From the NCBI RefSeq assembly GCF_000420265.1, contig NZ_ATUP01000001.1, positions 1,302,001 through 1,366,000 of the forward strand: a stretch of DNA of 64,000 bases, read 5' to 3'. Made by a program: the position numbers and the translations under genes. The DNA is from Oceanicaulis alexandrii DSM 11625 (GTDB lineage: Bacteria > Pseudomonadota > Alphaproteobacteria > Caulobacterales > Maricaulaceae). Shown in pieces: positions 9,116 through 18,334 of this stretch. The notes below the pieces were generated by a model. The model worked only from the letters and a program-made list of their open reading frames with translations. It was not told the origin of the DNA and searched no databases. Numbering within the stretch: position 1 is the first letter of the stretch; every line of letters begins with the position of its first letter.

Positions 9116-10621
9116 ATGTCCGCACACCGCGATATTCACCATTTCATCAATGGCAAGGCCGCGCCCGGCGGCTCAAACCGCTTTGGCGATGTCTATGATC
9201 CCAATACAGGCGAGATCCAGGCCAAGGTCGCGCTCGCCAGCGTCAAGGAAATGGACGAGGCGGTCGCCATCGCCAAGGCGGCGCAACCGGCCTGGGCTGC
9301 GGTGAACCCCCAGCGCCGCGCCCGCGTCATGTTCAAGTTCAAGCAACTGCTTGAAGAGAACATGGAGGAGCTCGCGGTCCTGCTGTCCACCGAACACGGC
9401 AAGGTCGTCGCCGACGCCAAGGGCGACATTCAGCGCGGCCTGGAAGTGATCGAATTCGCCTGCGGCGTGCCGCATCTGATGAAGGGCGAGTACACCGAAG
9501 GCGCCGGCCCCGGCATCGACGTCTATTCCATGCGTCAGGCTTTGGGCGTGGTGGCGGGGATCACCCCGTTCAACTTCCCCGCCATGATCCCGATGTGGAT
9601 GTTCGGCGTAGCCATCGCCTGCGGCAACGCCTTCATCCTCAAGCCGTCCGAGAAAGACCCCTCCGTTCCGGTGCGCCTGGCTGAACTGATGACCGAAGCG
9701 GGCCTGCCCGACGGCATCCTGAATGTGGTCCATGGCGACAAGGAAGCGGTGGACGCCATCCTCGATCACCCCGACATCAAGGCGGTCAGCTTTGTGGGCT
9801 CTTCCGATATCGCCCAGTATGTCTATTCGCGCGGCACCGCTAACGCCAAGCGCGTGCAGGCCATGGGCGGCGCCAAGAACCACGGCATCATCCTGCCCGA
9901 CGCTGATCTGGATCAGGTCGTGCAAGACCTTGTGGGCTCAGCCTATGGCTCGGCCGGCGAGCGTTGCATGGCGCTGCCCGTCGCGGTTCCCGTGGGCGAT
10001 GACACCGCCGATCGCTTGCTGGAAAAGCTGATCCCCGAGATCGAGAAGCTGACCCCCGGCGCTTCCACGGATCCCGACGCCCAGTACGGCCCGGTCGTGT
10101 CGCAGGCGCACAAGGACAAGGTCGAAGGCTATATCCAGATGGGCGTCGACGAAGGCGCGAAGCTCCTCATCGACGGCCGGAACTTCAAACTGCAAGGCCA
10201 TGAGAAGGGCTATTTCATCGGCCCGTCCCTGTTTGACCATGTCACCGCCGACATGAAGACCTATCGCGAAGAAATCTTCGGCCCGGTGCTGCAGATCGTG
10301 CGCGCCAAGGACCTCGAGGAAGCCGCCAAGCTGCCCAGCGAACACCAGTACGGCAATGGCGTGGCGATCTTCACCCGCAACGGCCTGGCGGCGCGGGAAT
10401 TCGCCTCCAAGGTCAATGTGGGCATGGTGGGCGTGAACGTGCCGATCCCGGTGCCGGTGGCCTATCACACCTTCGGCGGCTGGAAGCGGTCCTCCTTCGG
10501 CGACGCCAACCAGCACGGCATGGAAGGCGTGCGCTTCTTCACCAAGATCAAGACGGTGACCCAGCGCTGGCCCACCGGCGAAGTGTCTGACCAGGCCTTC
10601 ATCATCCCGACGATGGAGTAG
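9116..10621 (+). CDS. mmsA: CoA-acylating methylmalonate-semialdehyde dehydrogenase
   Basis: Converts (methyl)malonate semialdehyde with NAD+ and CoA to propionyl- or acetyl-CoA in valine, pyrimidine and inositol breakdown. The start at 9116 is set by GGAGG at 9104-9108. The 501-residue length fits. Residue Cys284 in GSAGERCMALPVAV is the catalytic cysteine in the exact MMSDH context, ITPFNFPAMIPMWMFGVAIA is the cofactor/substrate block typical of this subfamily, and FVGSSDIAQYVY the NAD site. It stands alone and ends in a very strong hairpin. Confidence 0.95.
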   Translation: MSAHRDIHHFINGKAAPGGSNRFGDVYDPNTGEIQAKVALASVKEMDEAVAIAKAAQPAWAAVNPQRRARVMFKFKQLLEENMEELAVLLSTEHGKVVADAKGDIQRGLEVIEFACGVPHLMKGEYTEGAGPGIDVYSMRQALGVVAGITPFNFPAMIPMWMFGVAIACGNAFILKPSEKDPSVPVRLAELMTEAGLPDGILNVVHGDKEAVDAILDHPDIKAVSFVGSSDIAQYVYSRGTANAKRVQAMGGAKNHGIILPDADLDQVVQDLVGSAYGSAGERCMALPVAVPVGDDTADRLLEKLIPEIEKLTPGASTDPDAQYGPVVSQAHKDKVEGYIQMGVDEGAKLLIDGRNFKLQGHEKGYFIGPSLFDHVTADMKTYREEIFGPVLQIVRAKDLEEAAKLPSEHQYGNGVAIFTRNGLAAREFASKVNVGMVGVNVPIPVPVAYHTFGGWKRSSFGDANQHGMEGVRFFTKIKTVTQRWPTGEVSDQAFIIPTME

Positions 10622-10629
10622 GGCCTGCC

Positions 10630-10687
10630 AGCCGTGACCACAAGAAAGCCCCGGTGAAAACGCCGGGGCTTTCTTGTGGTCACGGCT
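10630..10687. terminator. Long perfect hairpin after mmsA
   Basis: Positions 10630-10654 and 10663-10687 are perfect inverted copies (25 bp arms, 8-base loop). The core AAAGCCCCGG...CCGGGGCTTT ends in only a short T run, so it may act as a terminator or as an mRNA 3'-end stabiliser for mmsA. Confidence 0.7.
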
Positions 10688-10697
10688 CAACCCGCAT

Positions 10698-10780
10698 CTC
10701 TTCCCCGGCGAAAGCCGGGGCCCAGAGCCGGATGCGTAGCGCTTGATGATCTCTGGATCCCGGCCTGCGCCGGGAAAGAG
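10698..10780. repeat. Dispersed palindromic repeat, family A, copy 1
   Basis: An 83-bp element with outer ends CTCTTCCCCGGCG and GCGCCGGGAAAGAG, each arm containing its own small hairpin (CCCCGGCgaaaGCCGGGG). It matches 18231-18314 in both arms while the central 30 bp differ. It belongs to the palindromic intergenic repeats common in alphaproteobacterial genomes. Confidence 0.7.
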
Positions 10781-10804
10781 AAAGACGTCTAAACCTCTCA
10801 TGCC

Positions 10805-10835
10805 TGTCATCCCCCGGATGAACCGGTGAATGACA
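10805..10835 (-). repeat. Dispersed palindromic repeat, family B, copy 1
   Basis: A 31-bp imperfect palindrome (TGTCAT..CCGG..CCGG..ATGACA). On the minus strand it reads nearly the same as 18179-18209, including the asymmetric centre, so it is a repeat family and not a chance hairpin. Confidence 0.65.
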
Positions 10836-10845
10836 TGACTGCAAA

Positions 10846-10950
10846 AGCTGAAACCCCGGCCAAGCGAAGCGCAGAGCCGGGGCCTCCATCACGATGTGGC
10901 GCCTATAGCGGAGGGAGGTCCCGGGTCTCGTCATGCTCGCCCGGGAATTC
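10846..10950 (+). repeat. Dispersed repeat, family C, copy 1
   Basis: About 105 bp from AGCTGAAACCCCGG to CCCGGGAATTC. The reverse complement of 33919-34024 matches it along most of its length. It contains two hairpins, CCCCGGcc..agCCGGGG and GTCCCGGG..CCCGGGA. It fills the last part of the gene-free stretch 10622-10960, which holds only this and the preceding repeats. Confidence 0.75.
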
Positions 10951-10960
10951 AGAAAACTAC

Positions 10961-12073
10961 CTACCGCTTATGCGCCTCACGAATGGCTTCCATGTGCGCC
11001 ACCGCGCGGGGTTTGCCCTTGCCGCCGCAGAATTTGTATTCCTGCGTGCCTTCGGTGACGATCACATCGGTGTCGAGGGCGGCAGTGGTCGCGTAGGTGA
11101 AGCCCGCGGGCAGCTTCTTGTAGATTGGCGTGAAGTCGCGCCCGGCGGTGCTTTCATACAGCGCCTTGATGGAATCCACGACGAAGTAGGTTTCCTGAAA
11201 ATCGCTGATCACATAGTCCGTCCGCATGACGCGCTCAGGCACCATCTTGATCCGGTGCGGGCTGTCTGAGTACAGCGAGAACAGGGTCTCGTCCGGGCTC
11301 GACAAGATGCCGGCGCCGTAAACGCGCAATTCGCCCTCTTCCATGATCAGGCCGAACTCGACGGTGTACCAGTAGACCGAGCCGAAATTCTTCAGCCGGT
11401 TATACTCGATCGCCCGACGGCCGCCCGCGCCATAGGCCTGGATGTAATCGGCGAAAAACGGGTTCATCAGCATCGGCACATGGCCGAAGATGTCGTGGAA
11501 GGTGTCCGGCTCCTGCAGGTAGAAGAGGTCGTCCTCCACCGCGGTGTATTCGACAAATTCCGGCGCACGGCCCTGATTGGCGTCCTTGACCTTCTTGGTC
11601 TTGGGATTACCGCCGCGAATGAAGACGCCCGCCGGGAAGCGGCGGTTTTCCAGATGCCAGAAGAAGATATTGTCCGGGATCAGCTCGGGCACCGGCACCA
11701 CCGTCCAGCCCGTGGCCGGTTTCAGGATGGCGTTGATGTCGTCAAAGCTCGGGATGCCGTCCTTGAACAGATGCTCTAGTTGCTCGAACCCCTCCATGAA
11801 GTCCTTGCAGGCCCGACCGGGCAGCATCTTGCGCTGGTTCTCAAACAGGAGCCGCCAGCGGGCGTGTTCGGCCGGAGTGTAGTCAGGCTGGCGCTTGAGC
11901 TGCCAGCTCTCGGAGATGAAATCCTCATCGCCCAGACGATAGCCTTCAGGACGGATCGCGTAGCGGTGCAGCGCCCCGCCCGGCCCGGTCAGGCCATTGC
12001 CTGAATCCTGCACGAGGGGGTCATAATAGGCGCGCCCCATATCCGGTATCGATGTGGAAACTTCGTCGAGCAT
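10961..12073 (-). CDS. phhA: Phenylalanine-4-hydroxylase
   Basis: Pterin- and iron-dependent aromatic amino acid hydroxylase converting phenylalanine to tyrosine. The ATG at 12073 is preceded by AGGAGG at good distance and gives 370 residues, longer than the roughly 260-300 of many bacterial PhhA. DTFHDIFGHVPMLMNPFFAD contains the two iron-ligand histidines and YWYTVEFGLIMEEG the ligand Glu. No pterin carbinolamine dehydratase (phhB) lies next to it. Divergent from the iron alcohol dehydrogenase gene; the spacer holds an inverted repeat. Confidence 0.92.
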   Translation of the reverse strand: MLDEVSTSIPDMGRAYYDPLVQDSGNGLTGPGGALHRYAIRPEGYRLGDEDFISESWQLKRQPDYTPAEHARWRLLFENQRKMLPGRACKDFMEGFEQLEHLFKDGIPSFDDINAILKPATGWTVVPVPELIPDNIFFWHLENRRFPAGVFIRGGNPKTKKVKDANQGRAPEFVEYTAVEDDLFYLQEPDTFHDIFGHVPMLMNPFFADYIQAYGAGGRRAIEYNRLKNFGSVYWYTVEFGLIMEEGELRVYGAGILSSPDETLFSLYSDSPHRIKMVPERVMRTDYVISDFQETYFVVDSIKALYESTAGRDFTPIYKKLPAGFTYATTAALDTDVIVTEGTQEYKFCGGKGKPRAVAHMEAIREAHKR

Positions 12074-12118
12074 CGTCGCCTCCTCTGGCTGGCCGGTCAG
12101 GCTGGTCTGCGCGCAAAG

Positions 12119-12139
12119 AACAGGCATACTGTGCCTGTT
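12119..12139. promoter_or_regulatory. Inverted repeat in the phhA upstream region, possible operator
   Basis: AACAGGCA (12119-12126) and TGCCTGTT (12132-12139) are perfect inverted arms around TACTG, 46 bp before the phhA start and 88 bp before the divergent gene. A second repeat, AGGGTCT..AGACCCT, lies at 12143-12164. Either could be a regulator site; the regulator is not identified. Confidence 0.4.
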
Positions 12140-12226
12140 TCAAGGGTCTGCTGAAAGAGACCCTGTTCATATCACACGCGACGCATCCGCGCAGTCCGAG
12201 CCCGCATACGGGAGGAGCCGACCGCC

Positions 12227-13369
12227 ATGACCACCGCTTTCACCTTCACCACGGTCCCCAAAACCCTGTTTGAAGCAGGTTCAAGCGCGCGCCTGGCCGA
12301 AACCGCCGCCCCGGCGCTGAAAGGCGCGAAACGCATCCTGTTCGTCACCGATCAGGGCGTTTTGAAGGCCGGGCTGGCGGATGCGGCGCTGGCGGGGCTC
12401 AAAGACGCCGGGCTCAAGGTGCATGTCTATGACAAGGTGGTCGCCGACCCGCCTGAAAGCACGGTGTTTGAAGCGGTGCAGGAAGGCCAGGAATTCGGCG
12501 CCGAGGCCGTGATCGGCTTTGGCGGCGGCAGCCCGATGGACACGGCGAAAGTCGTCGCAGTCCTGCTGTCAGGCGAACAATCGCTGTCGGGCATGTATGG
12601 CGTGCAACAGGTGCGCGCGTCTCGCCCGCCGCTGATCCTGCTGCCCACCACCGCCGGGACCGGTTCGGAAGTGACCAATGTGGCGGTTCTGACCACGGGC
12701 GCGACCTCCAAACGTGGGATCGCAGCCGATCCTCTGTATGCGGACATGGCGATCCTGGACCCCGATCTGACGCTGGGCCTGCCCAAGCACCCCACCGCCT
12801 ATACCGGCATCGACGCTATGGTCCATGCGATCGAGGCTTTCACCAATCGCCGCTCTAAAAACCCGATGTCGGACGCGCTGGCGCTGACCGCGCTCAAGCT
12901 CTTGCACGGCTCGATCCTGCGCGCGTGTGAAGATGGCTCGGATCGCGAAGCGCGCGGCGACATGCTACTGGGCGCCATGCTGGCGGGTCAGGCCTTCTCC
13001 AACTCGCCCTGCGCCGGGGTGCACGCCATGGCCTATCCGCTGGGCGGCATGTTCCATGTGCCGCACGGGCTTTCAAACGCCGTCGTGCTGCCGCCGGTGC
13101 TACGCTATAACGCACCCTCCGCCGAGGATCAGTATGCGGAGATTTCCGCGCATCTGGGCCTGAAGCCGGGCTCGACCGGCCTGATCGACGAGATGGACCG
13201 CATCGCCGAGGCCGTGGGCATTGAGCGTCGCCTCTCGCAACTCGGCATCAGCCATAATGACGTGCCGACCATGGCCGAGGACGTGGCCGCCAATGATCGC
13301 CTGCTGCCCAACAATCCGCGCGAGATGACCTACGCCTCCATCGTGGCGATGTATGAGGAAATCCTGTGA
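12227..13369 (+). CDS. Iron-containing (group III) alcohol dehydrogenase
   Basis: A 380-residue NAD(P)-dependent dehydrogenase. VIGFGGGSPMDTAK is the nucleotide-binding GGGSxxD motif of the family; the metal ligands are supplied by GIDAMVHAIEAF (Asp and His) and VHAMAYPLGGMFHVPHG (two His). GGAG precedes the ATG. The stop TGA overlaps a GTG start of the next gene, a thioesterase, so the pair is cotranslated. Substrate unknown; maleylacetate-reductase-like or short-chain alcohol roles are possible. Confidence 0.88.
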   Translation: MTTAFTFTTVPKTLFEAGSSARLAETAAPALKGAKRILFVTDQGVLKAGLADAALAGLKDAGLKVHVYDKVVADPPESTVFEAVQEGQEFGAEAVIGFGGGSPMDTAKVVAVLLSGEQSLSGMYGVQQVRASRPPLILLPTTAGTGSEVTNVAVLTTGATSKRGIAADPLYADMAILDPDLTLGLPKHPTAYTGIDAMVHAIEAFTNRRSKNPMSDALALTALKLLHGSILRACEDGSDREARGDMLLGAMLAGQAFSNSPCAGVHAMAYPLGGMFHVPHGLSNAVVLPPVLRYNAPSAEDQYAEISAHLGLKPGSTGLIDEMDRIAEAVGIERRLSQLGISHNDVPTMAEDVAANDRLLPNNPREMTYASIVAMYEEIL

Positions 13370-13818
13370 GCGCAGAGCGTCAGGCCCCGGCGACGCGGGC
13401 GGAGTTCAACCAGTTCGAACCCATCGAGACCCGGTGGGCGGACAACGACGTCTACGGTCACGTCAACAATGTCGTCTATTATGGCTTCTTTGATACGGCG
13501 GTGAACCGTCGGCTTGCGAGGGCGGGCCTGTTGGACATCGAGCACGGCGAGACCATTGGCCTGGTGGTGGAGACCGGCTGCCGCTATCACGCCGCCACCG
13601 CCTTCCCCGATCAGCTGGAAGCGGGCGTGCGCGTGGCGCGCATCGGCTCCAGCTCGGTGCGCTATGAAATCGCCATCTTCAAGCACGGCGAGGACAGCGC
13701 CGCCGCCGAAGGCTTCTTTGTCCATGTCTATGTGGACCGGCAGACGCGCAGGCCGAAGCCGCTGCCCGATGCGTGGCGGGCGGAGCTTGAAGGCTGGAGG
13801 GGTCAGCAAACCGGCTGA
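13366..13818 (+). CDS. Hot-dog-fold acyl-CoA thioesterase
   Basis: A 150-residue protein starting with GTG inside the stop codon of the upstream gene (GTGA). TRWADNDVYGHVNNVVYYGFF carries the Asp-x-x-GHVNN active-site block of the 4-hydroxybenzoyl-CoA thioesterase/YbgC family. It probably hydrolyses a short or aromatic acyl-CoA; coupling to the alcohol dehydrogenase suggests a shared degradation step, but the substrate cannot be read from sequence. Confidence 0.85.
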   Translation: MSAERQAPATRAEFNQFEPIETRWADNDVYGHVNNVVYYGFFDTAVNRRLARAGLLDIEHGETIGLVVETGCRYHAATAFPDQLEAGVRVARIGSSSVRYEIAIFKHGEDSAAAEGFFVHVYVDRQTRRPKPLPDAWRAELEGWRGQQTG

Positions 13819-13865
13819 CAACACGCCGTCATCGCCTCGCAATCCTTCTGCAACCTCATAATGCT

Positions 13866-14009
13866 ATGACCGCGACCATCTTGGCGGGACGGGCGCATCG
13901 GGGTATCGAAGCGCCCATGCGCACCCTCAAACGTCCCGCTTGTGTCTGGCTCGCCGCCGCAATCAGCTTTGCGCTGATCGCCGCGGCGGCTTTGGTCTGG
14001 AGCCTTTAA
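13866..14009 (+). CDS. Possible small membrane protein upstream of zapE
   Basis: An ATG at 13866 opens a 47-codon frame, with an internal ATG at 13917 that would give 30 residues. The C-terminal part (WLAAAISFALIAAAALVWSL) is a clean transmembrane segment after a basic stretch, as in small single-pass proteins. The stop ends three bases before the zapE start. No strong ribosome-binding site is visible, so it may be an unexpressed frame. Confidence 0.35.
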   Translation: MTATILAGRAHRGIEAPMRTLKRPACVWLAAAISFALIAAAALVWSL

Positions 14010-14012
14010 CCC

Positions 14013-15116
14013 ATGGGTCCTGTGGACAGCCTGAAACAGGCGGTGGCTGAAGGCCGACTGCAACCCGACCCTGGCCAGGCCGAAATCGCTGAGCACCTGC
14101 AAGCGCTCTGCGAGGCGCTGGCCGAGTGGAATGAAGGCAAGTCGAGCTTTTTCAGCAAATCCAAACCCGCGCCCAAGGGGATGTACCTGTATGGCGGCGT
14201 GGGAACCGGCAAATCCCTGATGATGGATCTGTTTTTTGACGCCGCCCCGGTGTCGAAAAAGCGCCGCGTGCACTTTCACCAGTTCCTGCAAGAGATCCAG
14301 GCGCGCATCACCCATGAGCGCGAGAAAAAGGATTCCGATCCTTTGCCGCGTGTCGCCAAGGCGCTCGCCAAGCAGACGCGGCTGTTATGCTTTGACGAAC
14401 TGCAGGTCACTGATGTGGGCGACGCGATGATCTTGGGCCGTCTGTTCGAAGGCCTGTTCGCGGAAGGGGTGGTGATGGTCGCCACCTCAAACCGTCACCC
14501 TGACGATCTGTATAAAAACGGTCTGAACCGTCAGCTGTTTGAGCCTTTCATAGACCTGATCAAGGACACGCTCGACGTTCAGGAGCTGGATTCCGGCCGC
14601 GATTATCGCCTGGAGCAGCTGGAAGCTGCGCCGGTTTATTATCACCCGCTGGGATCGGAAGCGGATTCAGCGATGGACACCGCCTTCAAGCGCCTGACCC
14701 GCGGCGCCAAGGTGCAGACCTGCATTCTTGATGTTCAGGGTCGCGAATTGGTGGTCCCGCGCCAGGCCGCCGGCGTGGCGCGCTTCAGCTTTGAAGAATT
14801 ATGCGCCAAACCGCTGGGCCCGGCGGATTACCTGATGGTGGCGGAAACCTTCCACACGGTGATGATCGACCGGGCGCCGCTTCTGACCCCGGACAAACGC
14901 GATCAGGCCAAGCGTTTCGTCACCTTGATCGACGCGCTCTACGAGGTCAAAACCAAGCTGGTCATGAGCGCGGCGGTGGAAGCGGCGAACCTCTATCCTG
15001 AAGGGGATTTCGCGTTTGAGTTCCAGCGCACCGTCTCGCGTCTGTTCGAGATGAGCGGGCACGCCTATCTGGCCGCTGAACGCCGGACGGGAGACACGGA
15101 TACGCAATCTGAATGA
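14013..15116 (+). CDS. zapE: Cell-division AAA+ ATPase ZapE
   Basis: A 367-residue AFG1-like ATPase. GGVGTGKS (61-68) is Walker A, LLCFDELQVTDVGDAMIL is Walker B with the following family block, and MVATSNRHPDDLYKNGLNR is sensor-1 plus the AFG1 signature. In E. coli ZapE associates with the Z-ring late in division and under stress; that role is taken from the family. It stands between unrelated genes and is close to mdh, as in several proteobacteria. Confidence 0.92.
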   Translation: MGPVDSLKQAVAEGRLQPDPGQAEIAEHLQALCEALAEWNEGKSSFFSKSKPAPKGMYLYGGVGTGKSLMMDLFFDAAPVSKKRRVHFHQFLQEIQARITHEREKKDSDPLPRVAKALAKQTRLLCFDELQVTDVGDAMILGRLFEGLFAEGVVMVATSNRHPDDLYKNGLNRQLFEPFIDLIKDTLDVQELDSGRDYRLEQLEAAPVYYHPLGSEADSAMDTAFKRLTRGAKVQTCILDVQGRELVVPRQAAGVARFSFEELCAKPLGPADYLMVAETFHTVMIDRAPLLTPDKRDQAKRFVTLIDALYEVKTKLVMSAAVEAANLYPEGDFAFEFQRTVSRLFEMSGHAYLAAERRTGDTDTQSE

Positions 15117-15165
15117 CGCATCACAGTTAACAGGGCACACTGGTCATTATTGTCTGGGGAGACGT

Positions 15166-15738
15166 ATGATGATCCGTGAATTGCTTGCCCTGAGCGCCAG
15201 CGCGCTAATGGTGACGGGATGCTCTGAAGCCCGCATGCCCGCTGCGTCAAACACCGACACAGACGCCGAAACAGCCCAAACGGCCTCGTTTGACGTCAGT
15301 GTCAGTTTTGAGCCTGGCGGTTACTTTCTGCCCAATGGCGGGCTGACGGCCGGCGGATGGGATGTGGACCATCTGTTTGTCGGACACCGGATGGATTTTG
15401 ACGCCTGGCGGGAGTCCGGCGCCGCGGCGGACAACATTCCGGTCTGGCTGAGCCTGAACCCGGTTGATGGCGAAACGGCCGTGAACGAGCTGGGCCAGAC
15501 CTACTGGCTTGATAATCGCCGCATCCGCCCGAGCAGCCTGACCCTGACAGACGGAGCGTTTGAGTTCCGCGCCCAGGATGAAATCCTCGGCCTGATCCTG
15601 ATTTCAGGTCAGATCCAGCCAGACTATCTGCACACGAGCGTCTCGCCGCAACCGGACGCGCCCGCCCTTATCGGCGGCGCAGAGATCGGCGGAGACCGCA
15701 TTCGCAATGTCAGTTTCATGCACTGGCTGGGCGATTGA
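15166..15738 (+). CDS. Putative lipoprotein of unknown function
   Basis: A 190-residue protein with a signal peptide ending in the lipobox MVTGC (Cys near residue 19), so it should be lipid-anchored in the envelope. The mature part is acidic with several Trp/Tyr and no cysteine after the anchor. GGGGAGAC precedes the ATG (two adjacent ATG codons, 15166 and 15169). I do not recognise the family. Confidence 0.7.
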   Translation: MMIRELLALSASALMVTGCSEARMPAASNTDTDAETAQTASFDVSVSFEPGGYFLPNGGLTAGGWDVDHLFVGHRMDFDAWRESGAAADNIPVWLSLNPVDGETAVNELGQTYWLDNRRIRPSSLTLTDGAFEFRAQDEILGLILISGQIQPDYLHTSVSPQPDAPALIGGAEIGGDRIRNVSFMHWLGD

Positions 15739-15771
15739 CGGTCGTGTGAGCGGTCTTCTCCCGTCTGTGCA

Positions 15772-16835
<1,064 letters not shown>

Positions 16836-16860
16836 ACGTCTGGTCTATCCGGTGTGAAAA

Positions 16861-16896
16861 CCCCCGGGGCCAGACTGGCCCCGGGGGTTTTTCTTT
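16861..16896 (+). terminator. Rho-independent terminator of mdh
   Basis: CCCCCGGGGCC (16861-16871) pairs with GGCCCCGGGGG (16877-16887), followed by TTTTTCTTT. Confidence 0.88.
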
Positions 16897-17050
16897 AAGG
16901 CTCTTCATCAGACCGGTCATACCGGTCCATCACCATGCAGAACCTGATGGCGACGGACACCAGCACACCCAGCATGATCGCCGTAAAACCGGTCTGAACA
17001 AGAGCAAGAATAGCTGCAAAACCACCCATCAGGGGAATGTAGCCAAACAT
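16895..17050 (-). CDS. Possible small membrane protein (51 residues)
   Basis: On the minus strand an ATG at 17050 opens a 51-codon frame ending at 16895. It begins MFGYIPLMGGFAAILALVQT, continues with two hydrophobic stretches (about 5-20 and 22-38) and ends in the charged tail MDRYDRSDEEP, the profile of a small two-pass membrane protein. The ribosome-binding site is weak. It fills the gap between mdh and asd on the opposite strand and its stop overlaps the T run of the mdh terminator. Confidence 0.4.
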   Translation of the reverse strand: MFGYIPLMGGFAAILALVQTGFTAIMLGVLVSVAIRFCMVMDRYDRSDEEP

Positions 17051-17083
17051 AAATCAACCGTCAGCTGAAATCGAGGAAGCATT

Positions 17084-18109
17084 ATGGGTCTCAACGTCGC
17101 CGTTCTGGGCGCTACGGGCGCTGTCGGTCAGGAAATGCTGACCATTCTGGAAGAACGCCTCTTCCCCGCCGAAACCGTCTATGCCCTGGCCAGCCGTAAA
17201 TCGGTCGGCCGCGAAGTCTCTTATGGCGACAAGACCCTCGTCATCAAGGACGCCGACACGTTTGATTTTTCCACCGTGGATATCGTGTTGATGAGCGCGG
17301 GCGGAGATGTCTCACGCGAGATGTCGCCCAAGATCGCCAAGGCCGGCGCGCTGGTGATTGATAATTCCAGCGCCTGGCGCATGGACCCGGATGTGCCGCT
17401 GGTGGTGCCGGAAGTGAACCCGGACACGCTCAATGAGCGCCCGAAGAAGAACATCATCGCCAATCCCAACTGCTCCACCATCCAGACCGTGGTGGCGCTG
17501 AAACCCATCCATGATGCGGCGGGGATCATCCGGGCCAATTGCTCGACCTATCAGTCCACGTCGGGCGGCGGCCGCGAGGCGATGGACGAGCTGTGGAACC
17601 AGACCAAGGCGATCTACGTCAACGACCCCATCGAGCCTGAGATCTTCCCCAAGCAGATCGCCTTCAACGTCATTCCGAAGATCGACGTCTTCATGGAGGA
17701 CGGCGCCACCAAGGAAGAGTGGAAGATGACGGTGGAGACCAAGAAGATCCTTGATCCCAAGATCAAGCTCTTCGCCACCTGCGCCCGCGTGCCGGTCTTT
17801 GTCGGCCATTGCGTCGCCGCCCACCTGGAGCTGGAACGCGAGCTCAGCGCAGAAGACGCCCGCAACCTGCTGCGTGAAGCGCCGGGCCTGATGGTGATCG
17901 ACCGCGCCGACGAGGACGAGCCGCAATTCGTCACCCCGGTGGAAAGCGTCGGCGAGTTCGCCACTTTCGTCAGCCGCATCCGCAACGACCCCACCGTCGA
18001 GAACGGCCTGGCCATGTGGATCGTGTCCGACAATCTGCGCAAGGGCGCAGCGCTCAACGCCGTCCAGATCGCCGAAGTGGTGGTCAACAAGGGCTGGCTG
18101 AAGAGGTAG
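17084..18109 (+). CDS. asd: Aspartate-semialdehyde dehydrogenase
   Basis: Reduces aspartyl phosphate to aspartate semialdehyde for lysine, diaminopimelate, threonine and methionine synthesis. In 341 residues: GATGAVGQEML is the NADP-binding turn, Cys130 in NPNCSTIQ is the catalytic nucleophile, QSTSGGGREAM is the substrate/phosphate block and RVPVFVGHCVAAHLE contains the conserved Arg and His. A GAGGAAG ribosome-binding site lies before the ATG. Single-gene unit. Confidence 0.97.
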   Translation: MGLNVAVLGATGAVGQEMLTILEERLFPAETVYALASRKSVGREVSYGDKTLVIKDADTFDFSTVDIVLMSAGGDVSREMSPKIAKAGALVIDNSSAWRMDPDVPLVVPEVNPDTLNERPKKNIIANPNCSTIQTVVALKPIHDAAGIIRANCSTYQSTSGGGREAMDELWNQTKAIYVNDPIEPEIFPKQIAFNVIPKIDVFMEDGATKEEWKMTVETKKILDPKIKLFATCARVPVFVGHCVAAHLELERELSAEDARNLLREAPGLMVIDRADEDEPQFVTPVESVGEFATFVSRIRNDPTVENGLAMWIVSDNLRKGAALNAVQIAEVVVNKGWLKR

Positions 18110-18124
18110 GCGAGCAATCTTATC

Positions 18125-18150
18125 CCTCTCCCCCTTTCCAGGGGGAGAGG
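18125..18150. terminator. Hairpin after asd
   Basis: CCTCTCCCCCT (18125-18135) and AGGGGGAGAGG (18140-18150) form an 11-bp perfect stem with a four-base loop, 15 bp after asd. There is no T run, so it may be a 3'-stabilising hairpin or a repeat end. Confidence 0.45.
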
Positions 18151-18178
18151 TCGGGTTTCAGCTTTCATCCTCTCTGAT

Positions 18179-18209
18179 TGTCATTCACCGGTTTATCCGG
18201 GAAATGACA
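18179..18209 (+). repeat. Dispersed palindromic repeat, family B, copy 2
   Basis: A 31-bp imperfect palindrome that matches the reverse strand of 10805-10835 nearly base for base, including TGTCATTCACCGG at its left end. Confidence 0.65.
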
Positions 18210-18230
18210 TGTGAGGTAAAACGTTGGTCG

Positions 18231-18314
18231 CTCTTTCCCCGCGCAGGCGGGGACCCAGTGATCATGGAGCACTGCGTTGGCGACTCTGGATCCCGGCTTG
18301 AGGCCGGGAAAGAG
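18231..18314. repeat. Dispersed palindromic repeat, family A, copy 2
   Basis: An 84-bp element with ends CTCTTTCCCCG and CCGGGAAAGAG and the shared block CTCTGGATCCCGGC. It matches 10698-10780 in the arms; families A and B lie side by side at both places, in opposite relative order. Confidence 0.7.
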
Positions 18315-18334
18315 GGGAAGACATCAGGCGCTTC

